A stretch of 11,179 bases of DNA from CBDCWA01 sp046048295 (lineage in GTDB: Bacteria; Pseudomonadota; Alphaproteobacteria; Rhizobiales; Hyphomicrobiaceae): positions 1-11,179 of the forward strand of contig JBJOGJ010000124.1 of the NCBI GenBank assembly GCA_046048295.1, given 5' to 3'. Under the pieces are notes generated by a model. That model made no database searches, was not told the DNA's origin, and saw nothing but the letters and a program-made list of their open reading frames with translations. This document shows, piece by piece, positions 6,522 to 11,179 of the stretch; position 1 is the stretch's first letter, and each line of letters begins with the position of its first letter. A program made the translations under genes and the position numbers.

Positions 6522-6857
6522 TCAGCGCTTGGCGCAGAAAAGCTCGTAGACCAGCTCCATCACCTTTTCGGCGCGTTCGTCCGAGATTGAATAGTAGATC
6601 GTCTTGCCGTCTCGGCGAGCCTCTATGAGATCGTCGGCCCTGAGGCGTGCCAGCTGTTGCGAAACCGCCGGTTGACGCAGTGACAGCAGTTCCTCGAGCT
6701 CGGTTACGGATTTCTCACCGCTGGAGAGGTAGCAGAGAATCATTAGTCGTCCCTCATGGGCGAGAGCCTTGAGAAGGGATGTCGCCTGCTTGGCATTGTC
6801 GGCCATTTCGTCGAGCTGGGCCTGACGCTTGAAGACGGCGGAACTGGGCAACGGCAC
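6522..6857 (-). CDS. soxR: SoxR, ArsR-family sulfur-responsive repressor
   Basis: A 111-residue winged-helix DNA-binding protein expected to repress the sox genes until a reactive sulfur species is present. The core matches the BigR/SqrR/SoxR branch of ArsR: ATSLLKALAHEGRLMILCYL, a recognition helix around RQPAVSQQLARLRADDL (61-77), and a wing RRDGKTIYYSI (81-91). The two cysteines C42 and C108 sit in the first and last helices, 66 residues apart, as in sulfide/persulfide sensors that form a sulfur bridge between them; no metal-binding CxC is present. The start is a GTG at 6857 with AGGGAG about 10 bases upstream, only 5 bases after the soxS stop. Start at an internal ATG (6806) is possible but has no obvious ribosome binding site. 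Its likely targets are the soxS-soxV and soxW-soxX control regions. Confidence 0.92.
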   Translation of the reverse strand: MPLPSSAVFKRQAQLDEMADNAKQATSLLKALAHEGRLMILCYLSSGEKSVTELEELLSLRQPAVSQQLARLRADDLIEARRDGKTIYYSISDERAEKVMELVYELFCAKR

Positions 6858-6862
6858 GAAGC

Positions 6863-7279
6863 TTAGTCTCCCTGCAAAGTAGGTTTTATGCGGTTTGCCA
6901 CCCCTGAATCGAGCTTCTCGATCAGCTGGCCGAGCAGTCCCCAGAAGAAGTCCTCACCTGGATACCCTCTGATACGGCCGATTTCGCGGCCTTCGTCAAT
7001 CAGTACGAACGTTGGCGTATAGTTTCCCTTCTGCAGGAATGCGATGTCGGCCGGTAGTTTCTGATGGATATCGACGCGCCGCAAGGGTGCGCGTTTCCCC
7101 TCGGCGCTTTTCGGATAGATGTCGGCGATCTCGGCATTCCACCGCGCGCACCATCCGCAACCTGCCTGTTCGAACATGATCAACTCTGCCGCAACTGTGG
7201 GCGGACAAATGGCGAGCCCCAAGACGGCGGCGAGACAAGCGCCGCGCGCGCGTCTGGTTGTGGTGCCGGGCTTTGCCAA
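6863..7279 (-). CDS. soxS: SoxS, periplasmic thioredoxin-like protein
   Basis: A thioredoxin-fold protein of 138 residues that in Paracoccus-type systems helps reactivate SoxYZ by reducing its thiol. An N-terminal hydrophobic stretch ending CPPTVAA (about 14-31) is a signal peptide. The redox centre CGWC is at 41-44 and the cis-proline is in YTPTF (P89). I favour the TTG at 7279 because GGAGGG lies about 8 bases upstream and the coding then starts with a short basic stretch plus signal peptide. An ATG at 7318 would give 151 residues but has no ribosome binding site and adds a second, unnatural hydrophobic start. It is the first gene of the minus-strand group and ends 5 bases before soxR. Reductant should come from SoxV. 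Confidence 0.88.
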   Translation of the reverse strand: MAKPGTTTRRARGACLAAVLGLAICPPTVAAELIMFEQAGCGWCARWNAEIADIYPKSAEGKRAPLRRVDIHQKLPADIAFLQKGNYTPTFVLIDEGREIGRIRGYPGEDFFWGLLGQLIEKLDSGVANRIKPTLQGD

Positions 7280-7338
7280 CTTGATTTCCCTCCGCTTGCA
7301 GACTGGCAAGAACCACATTTGTCCAGTAGGCGAGAAAG

Positions 7339-7350
7339 ATCATATATGAT
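7339..7350. promoter_or_regulatory. 12-bp palindrome giving a -10-like box in both directions
   Basis: ATCATATATGAT is a perfect palindrome in the 118-base gap between soxS and soxV. It places TATGAT (5/6 to the -10 consensus) on both strands: 7345-7350 for soxV and 7344-7339 for soxS. On the minus strand a weak TTCATT lies 17 bases upstream as a -35; on the plus strand no good -35 sits at the standard distance. The divergent promoters are therefore probably overlapping and mutually exclusive. Confidence 0.45.
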
Positions 7351-7367
7351 AATTCGCATGTAATGAA
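7351..7367. promoter_or_regulatory. Candidate SoxR operator, soxS-soxV region
   Basis: The 17-base element reads AATTC, nine bases, GAA, directly next to the palindromic -10 region. A second element of the same form lies in the soxW-soxX gap. The TTC/GAA half-sites resemble the ATTC/GAAT dyads bound by SqrR/BigR-type repressors. Binding here would cover the soxV start point and the soxS -35. SoxR is known from related clusters to bind the soxS-soxV and soxW-soxX regions; the exact site here is inference. Confidence 0.45.
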
Positions 7368-7397
7368 GCCGCATGCAGCGCCATTTGGAGAGGACTG

Positions 7398-8129
7398 ATG
7401 GATTTTAACATTACCCTTCCAGGTGCCTTTGTTGCTGGATTGCTGTCTTTCCTGTCGCCATGTGTGCTGCCGCTCGTTCCACCCTACCTCTGCTTCCTGG
7501 CTGGTGTCTCCTTCGAGGAGCTGACCGACGATAAGCGCCCGGCGAGTTTCTCGATTTTCGCCACGGCTCTGGCGTTCGTGCTGGGGTTTACAACGGTGTT
7601 CGTGGCCCTTGGCGCGACGGCAAGCATCGTCGGCCAGGCGGTGACCCAGTATTTCGGCATCTTGTCGATGCTCGCCGGGGCCCTAATCCTCGTCATGGGG
7701 CTGCATTTCCTGGGCATTTTCCGCATCAACTGGCTCTACGCCGATACCCGCGTCCGGGTCGATAAGAAGCCACCCGGCATGCTCGGTGGCTACCTGGTCG
7801 GGCTGGCCTTTGCGTTCGGCTGGACCCCCTGCGTCGGTCCGGTCCTGTCTGCCATACTGTTTCTTGCAGGCGCGGAAGATACCGCCTGGCGCGGAGCGCA
7901 GTTGCTTTTTGTGTACGCCATGGGAATTGGCGTGCCCTTTCTCGTGGCGGCCCTGTTCGCTGGCCCCTTCCTGCGCCTGATGAACCGCTTCAAGGCGCAT
8001 TTCTCGACCATCGAGAAAGTGATGGGGGGGCTGCTGGTGATTACGGGGCTGCTGTTCATGACAGGCCAGATGTCGACGGTTGCTTATTGGTTGCTGGAGG
8101 CCTTCCCGGCTCTCGGCAAGATCGGCTGA
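7398..8129 (+). CDS. soxV: SoxV, CcdA/DsbD-family membrane thiol-electron transporter
   Basis: A 243-residue inner-membrane protein with six hydrophobic segments that moves reducing equivalents from cytoplasmic thioredoxin to periplasmic thioredoxins, keeping the SoxY thiol active. Diagnostic CcdA motifs are present: FLSPCVLPLVPPYLCFLAG (about 19-36, with C22) and FGWTPCVGPVL (about 140-150, with C145); these two cysteines form the transmembrane redox pair. The length is typical for SoxV/CcdA rather than full DsbD. The ATG at 7398 has GGAGAGGA about 4-10 bases upstream. It is the first plus-strand gene; soxW, its likely periplasmic partner, follows after 34 bases. Confidence 0.94.
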   Translation: MDFNITLPGAFVAGLLSFLSPCVLPLVPPYLCFLAGVSFEELTDDKRPASFSIFATALAFVLGFTTVFVALGATASIVGQAVTQYFGILSMLAGALILVMGLHFLGIFRINWLYADTRVRVDKKPPGMLGGYLVGLAFAFGWTPCVGPVLSAILFLAGAEDTAWRGAQLLFVYAMGIGVPFLVAALFAGPFLRLMNRFKAHFSTIEKVMGGLLVITGLLFMTGQMSTVAYWLLEAFPALGKIG

Positions 8130-8163
8130 ATATGACGTTACCGCTCAGGAGGAGGAATGAACC

Positions 8164-8736
8164 ATGTTGAGATGGGCGTGCGCACTGATGATGGTGCTGG
8201 TGTTTGCAGCCGGCAGTGTTCGGGCAGAAGTCGGTCCCGACGGGCTGCACAAGCAGGACTGGTTCTCCGTGACGTTCAAGGACGTGCGCGACGATATCGA
8301 GACTGCGCGGAAGGCCGGCAAGCGACTCGTGCTGGTATTCGAACAACGCGGCTGCATCTATTGCAGGAAGATGCATGAGGAATTGCTCGCTGATCCTAAG
8401 GTTCGCGACTACATCAAGGCCAACTACATGGTCGTCCAAATCAACATGTTCGGTGACGAAGAGATCACCGACATCGACGGCAAGCAGTTGACCGAAAAGA
8501 CCGCAGCGAGGCGATGGGGAGTCCTCTTCACGCCGACGGTACTTTTCATGCCGGAAACTGCGCCCAAGACCGGTACTGCTGCCGATGCCGCCGTCTCGAA
8601 AATGCCGGGCGCGTTCGGCAAGAACACGTTCCTGCATATGTTCCAGTGGGTGCGGGAAAAGGGCTACGAGGGCGATGAGCACTTCCAGAAGTATCACGCA
8701 CGCAGGCTCATGGAGGACGCGAAAGCCGGCAAATAG
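8164..8736 (+). CDS. soxW: SoxW, periplasmic thioredoxin
   Basis: A 190-residue exported thioredoxin-like protein. A signal peptide (about 1-21, ending VRA) is followed by a domain with the redox motif CIYC at 64-67 in the context FEQRGCIYCRKMHEE, and the cis-proline in LFTPTVLF (P124). This context is typical of SoxW and related thioredoxin-like proteins with an extra insertion before the final helices. SoxV should reduce it, and it in turn may reduce a periplasmic Sox protein thiol, overlapping in role with SoxS. The ATG at 8164 is preceded by AGGAGGAGG about 7 bases upstream; another ATG at 8157 is out of frame. It is separated from soxX by 162 bases that contain a second control region. 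Confidence 0.92.
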   Translation: MLRWACALMMVLVFAAGSVRAEVGPDGLHKQDWFSVTFKDVRDDIETARKAGKRLVLVFEQRGCIYCRKMHEELLADPKVRDYIKANYMVVQINMFGDEEITDIDGKQLTEKTAARRWGVLFTPTVLFMPETAPKTGTAADAAVSKMPGAFGKNTFLHMFQWVREKGYEGDEHFQKYHARRLMEDAKAGK

Positions 8737-8777
8737 CCGGCCTTTCGGCGGTGCACAATGGAGGCGCATTACGCGTC

Positions 8778-8794
8778 AATTCCAATACATAGAA
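8778..8794. promoter_or_regulatory. Candidate SoxR operator, soxW-soxX region
   Basis: This element reads AATTC, nine bases, GAA, the same form as the one in the soxS-soxV gap; 11 of 17 bases agree. It lies 17 bases upstream of the predicted soxX -35. A further 10-bp perfect palindrome, GATGCGCATC (8814-8823), overlaps that -35. A direct repeat ATCGAA (8798-8803 and 8821-8826) flanks the interval. Either the element or the palindrome could be the true repressor site. Confidence 0.42.
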
Positions 8795-8811
8795 GAAATC
8801 GAATTTTTGCA

Positions 8812-8840
8812 TTGATGCGCATCGAACCTTGGCCTATGTT
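8812..8840 (+). promoter_or_regulatory. Predicted sigma70-type promoter for soxXYZA
   Basis: TTGATG (8812-8817) and TATGTT (8835-8840) are spaced by 17 bases, each a 4/6 match. Transcription would begin near 8847, about 50 bases before the soxX ATG. A separate promoter in the soxW-soxX gap is established for related sox clusters, which supports the placement. The gap holds no gene. Confidence 0.45.
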
Positions 8841-8898
8841 GTCTGCCAATAGATGAGAACCGCGTCAGCAGGACGCGCAACGGGGAGGAGACTGAGAG

Positions 8899-9369
8899 AT
8901 GCGACATCGTCTTTCGGCCATTGCTTTATTCGCGGCTACGCTTGGTATTTCAGCAGCGGCCATTGCCGAGCCGACTGCGCCGGATAAGGTCGTTTTCAAG
9001 GAAAACGCCGTCGAGCAGTCGTTGACCGGTAAGCCGGGCAATGCGGAAAATGGCAAGAAGTGGATGATTAATCGCAAGCTTGGGAACTGCCTCGCTTGCC
9101 ACAAGAACGAGGACATGAAGGACCAGTTGTTCCATGGCGATGTTGGTCCTCCGCTCGATGGTACCGCGAGTCGGTGGAACGCGGCTCAGCTTCGCGCGAT
9201 CATTGTCAACCCTAAGAAGGTGTTCGGCGATCAGACGGTGATGCCGGCGTTCTACAGGGACACGGGCTTCTATCGCCCGCGCAAGGAATTCGTCGGCAAG
9301 TCGATCCTGAACGCCGAGCAGGTCGAGGATGTCGTGGCCTATTTGTCGACTTTGAAGGATAAGCAGTAA
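8899..9369 (+). CDS. soxX: SoxX, monohaem cytochrome c subunit of SoxXA
   Basis: A 156-residue periplasmic cytochrome that pairs with SoxA to attach thiosulfate sulfur to the SoxY cysteine and accept the electrons released. The signal peptide spans about 1-23 (ending AIA). One haem motif, CLACH, is at 64-68. M115 in QTVMPAFY is the expected distal ligand. GPPLDG (83-88) and the C-terminal VEDVVAYLSTL helix are typical of the family. The ATG at 8899 follows GGGGAGGAG about 9 bases upstream. SoxY follows after 53 bases and soxA is three genes away, the usual X-Y-Z-A order. Confidence 0.95.
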   Translation: MRHRLSAIALFAATLGISAAAIAEPTAPDKVVFKENAVEQSLTGKPGNAENGKKWMINRKLGNCLACHKNEDMKDQLFHGDVGPPLDGTASRWNAAQLRAIIVNPKKVFGDQTVMPAFYRDTGFYRPRKEFVGKSILNAEQVEDVVAYLSTLKDKQ

Positions 9370-9422
9370 TCGGCCTGTGTCCGTCGCCGAGCGACGGGGA
9401 GGCGGAAGCAAAGGAGCAGAGC

Positions 9423-9875
9423 ATGCATATTACGAGGCGGAAGGCACTCGTGTTGGGTGCGAGCGCGATGGCGGCGGCGGGCTTCGGCCTTCCTGTAGCC
9501 AATGCTCAGAAGGCCGGCGAGGTGGAAGAGTTGATCGCCAAGTTCACGGGCGGCAAGAAGCCTGAGCAGGCCAAGGTTTCTCTCAACACGCCCGAAATTG
9601 CCGAGAACGGCAACACCGTGCCGATCGGCGTTTCGGTAGAGAGCCCGATGACCGAGAAGTCCTACGTCACCGACGTAATGATCCTGGCCGACGGCAACCC
9701 GCGTGCCGGCGTCGTAACGTTCAAGTTCTCGCCGATGAGCGGGACAGCCGACGCGCAAACGCGCATCAGGCTCGCGAAGACGCAGAACGTCATCGCGATC
9801 GCAAAGACGAGCGATGGCGGCGTGTTCATGGACAAGAAGCTGGTCAAGGTGACCATCGGCGGTTGCGGCGGTTAG
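9423..9875 (+). CDS. soxY: SoxY, sulfur-carrier subunit
   Basis: A 150-residue periplasmic protein that carries pathway intermediates covalently on one cysteine. The C-terminus is the diagnostic swinging arm GGCGG (146-150) with the carrier C148. A twin-arginine signal (TRRKALVLG at about 4-12, cleavage likely near ANAQ, about 29) fits export of the folded SoxYZ complex; SoxZ has no signal and is probably carried along. The middle part is an immunoglobulin-like beta domain rich in short strands. The ATG at 9423 is preceded by AAGGAG. SoxZ follows after 22 bases, consistent with balanced synthesis of the heterodimer. Confidence 0.97.
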   Translation: MHITRRKALVLGASAMAAAGFGLPVANAQKAGEVEELIAKFTGGKKPEQAKVSLNTPEIAENGNTVPIGVSVESPMTEKSYVTDVMILADGNPRAGVVTFKFSPMSGTADAQTRIRLAKTQNVIAIAKTSDGGVFMDKKLVKVTIGGCGG

Positions 9876-9897
9876 TAGAGGCTGAGGAAAGACACAC

Positions 9898-10218
9898 ATG
9901 GCAAAGCCAAGGCTTAAGGTCCCGAGTTCCGCGAAGAAGGGCGAGGTGATCGTCATCAAGACGCTGATCAGTCATCCGATGGAATCGGGTCAGCGCAAGG
10001 GTAAGGACGGCAAGCCGATCCCCCGCAAGATCATCAACAAGTTCGAGTGCACGTTCAACGGCAAGTTGGTTTTTGCGTGCGATATCGAGCCAGCGGTTTC
10101 GAACAATCCGTATCTGCAGTTCAGCGTGAAGATGAACGAGAGCGGGAAATTCGTGTTCAAGTGGTTCGACGACGACGGCAGCGTCTACGAGGCAAGCAAC
10201 GACATCACTGTCAGCTAG
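9898..10218 (+). CDS. soxZ: SoxZ, partner of the sulfur carrier SoxY
   Basis: A 106-residue protein without signal peptide, of the usual SoxZ length. It opens with PRLKVPSSAKKGEVIVIKTLISHPMESG (first 30 residues), the typical start of the family, and ends in a beta-rich half including FKWFDDDGSVYEASNDI. It forms a heterodimer with SoxY, and the complex should leave the cell on the SoxY twin-arginine signal. The ATG at 9898 has GAGGAAAG about 8-10 bases upstream. It is the last gene before a 92-base gap with a strong hairpin. Confidence 0.96.
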   Translation: MAKPRLKVPSSAKKGEVIVIKTLISHPMESGQRKGKDGKPIPRKIINKFECTFNGKLVFACDIEPAVSNNPYLQFSVKMNESGKFVFKWFDDDGSVYEASNDITVS

Positions 10219-10231
10219 CAAACAAGGGGGA

Positions 10232-10276
10232 GTGTGCCCAGGTCGCCGGTGTTCGCCGGCATGCGCGTGGGCACAC
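10232..10276 (+). repeat. Two-part hairpin between soxZ and soxA
   Basis: An outer perfect 9-bp stem GTGTGCCCA (10232-10240) with TGGGCACAC (10268-10276) encloses an inner stem GCCGG (10245-10249) with CCGGC (10256-10260) and a 6-base loop. It begins 13 bases after the soxZ stop and ends 34 bases before the soxA start. No T-run follows, so it is not a classic intrinsic terminator. It may stabilise the soxXYZ message or weaken read-through into soxA. Confidence 0.6.
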
Positions 10277-10310
10277 CTAACCACCTGAAGCAACCGGGGA
10301 GGAATTCCAG

Positions 10311-11168
10311 ATGAGGCGCATTCTGTTCGGCACGGCCGTCGCGTTGACGGGTATGGTTGCCTACATCGGCTTATCGCAGGGCGAGCCGAACCTCGACGCG
10401 AAGCTCGAAATTGACGGTATGCCGATCAAGACGATCGTTGATGCGCCGAAAGATTCCCCGCTCGGGGTCAAGCTGATCTCAGGCTGGCATTATCGCACGA
10501 AAGAGACACGCGATCTCGAGGCCGACGACTTCACGAACCCGGCAATGGTTTTCGTGCAGCAGGGCGAGGAGTTGTGGGCCAAGGTCGATGGCACGGCGGG
10601 CAAGTCTTGCGCCTCCTGTCACAACGATGCCGCCAAGAGCATGAAGGGCGTCCGGACCCAGATGCCTAAATGGGACGAGAAGACCAAGAAGCCGATCACT
10701 CTCGAGCAGACCGTCAACCGCTGCCGTACCGATCGCATGGGCGCTGCGGCGTGGAAGTGGGAATCCAACGAGATGCTCAGCATGACCTCCTACGTCGGCA
10801 AGCAGTCGCGCGGCATGCCACTCAAGGTCCAGACGGACGGGCCGATGAAGGCTTGGATCGATAAGGGCAAGGCGCTCTACTACAAGCGAGTCGGTCAGTT
10901 GGATCTGTCGTGCGCGAACTGCCACGAGATGAATAATGGCCGCATGATACGCGCCGACCACTTGAGTCAGGGTCACATCAACGGCTTCCCGACATTCCGG
11001 CTCAAGTGGGGCAAGGTCGGCTCCATTCATCGTCGCCTGAAGGGCTGTGTCAACGACGTTCGCGCCGAACCCTATGAGGTCGGCAGCGACGAACTCATCG
11101 CACTCGAGGCCTATGTGGCGTCCCGCGGCGAGGGGCTTCCGGTCGAGGCGCCGTCCGTGCGTCAGTGA
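10311..11168 (+). CDS. soxA: SoxA, dihaem cytochrome c subunit of SoxXA
   Basis: A 285-residue periplasmic cytochrome that carries the active site of SoxXA, joining thiosulfate to SoxY. After a signal or anchor segment (about 4-22) come two haem motifs, CASCH (100-104) and CANCH (201-205). C138 in VNRCRTD is the expected thiolate ligand of the first haem. C246 in RLKGCVNDVRAEPY is the catalytic cysteine that ligates the second haem and is modified to a persulfide in the Rhodovulum enzyme. All expected residues are present, so this is the dihaem type. The ATG at 10311 has GGGGAGG about 9 bases upstream. The stop falls 11 bases before the window end; soxB would be expected next. Confidence 0.96.
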   Translation: MRRILFGTAVALTGMVAYIGLSQGEPNLDAKLEIDGMPIKTIVDAPKDSPLGVKLISGWHYRTKETRDLEADDFTNPAMVFVQQGEELWAKVDGTAGKSCASCHNDAAKSMKGVRTQMPKWDEKTKKPITLEQTVNRCRTDRMGAAAWKWESNEMLSMTSYVGKQSRGMPLKVQTDGPMKAWIDKGKALYYKRVGQLDLSCANCHEMNNGRMIRADHLSQGHINGFPTFRLKWGKVGSIHRRLKGCVNDVRAEPYEVGSDELIALEAYVASRGEGLPVEAPSVRQ

Positions 11169-11179
11169 TCTTGGCGCCG

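Noticed and set aside
8056..8769. A 237-codon minus-strand open frame opposite soxW
   Set aside because: It covers soxW completely on the opposite strand, and SoxW has a clear signal peptide, CxxC motif and cis-proline.
10232..10276. Intrinsic transcription terminator after soxZ
   Set aside because: The hairpin is strong but is not followed by a run of T, and soxA belongs to the same operon in all known arrangements; kept only as a structural element.
1..11179. Mobile elements, CRISPR arrays, tRNA or rRNA genes
   Set aside because: I saw no transposase-like protein, no regularly spaced repeats and no recognisable structural RNA sequence on either strand; the window is fully accounted for by metabolic genes and short gaps.

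Overview
The window is GC-rich, densely packed bacterial DNA carrying the left half of a sulfur-oxidation (sox) cluster. The gene order is soxS-soxR-soxT diverging from soxV-soxW-soxX-soxY-soxZ-soxA. That order, together with an ALAS-type hemA and twin-arginine signals on several periplasmic proteins, points to an alphaproteobacterium, most likely a Rhizobiales-type facultative chemolithotroph of the Pseudaminobacter/Paracoccus/Hyphomicrobium kind. The genus is inference.

Right half, plus strand (7398-11168): soxV (CcdA-like thiol-electron carrier), soxW (periplasmic thioredoxin), soxX (monohaem cytochrome), soxY and soxZ (sulfur carrier with a C-terminal GGCGG arm), and soxA (dihaem cytochrome with the active-site Cys). 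The window ends 11 bases after soxA, so soxB and soxCD are expected to follow but are not visible.

Left half, minus strand, reading away from the divergent control region: soxS (thioredoxin, probable TTG start), soxR (ArsR/BigR-type repressor, GTG start), soxT (YeeE/YedE permease), hemA (5-aminolevulinate synthase, overlapping soxT by ATGA), a monohaem cytochrome c, the flavoprotein of flavocytochrome c sulfide dehydrogenase, and an exported DUF302 protein. After a gap of about 200 bases come a tripartite tricarboxylate transporter (TTT) receptor (TctC) and the start of a TctB membrane subunit that runs off the left edge.

How the parts fit: SoxXA conjugates thiosulfate sulfur to the SoxY cysteine. 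SoxV passes reductant across the membrane to SoxW and/or SoxS to keep periplasmic thiols active. The flavocytochrome oxidises sulfide. SoxT probably brings a sulfur compound into the cell, where SoxR can sense it. HemA makes the haem precursor that this cytochrome-heavy pathway consumes.

The core is a known system. The parts most worth a second look are the hemA gene coupled to soxT, shared operator-like motifs in three control regions, three strong intergenic hairpins, the DUF302 protein, and the neighbouring TTT transporter.
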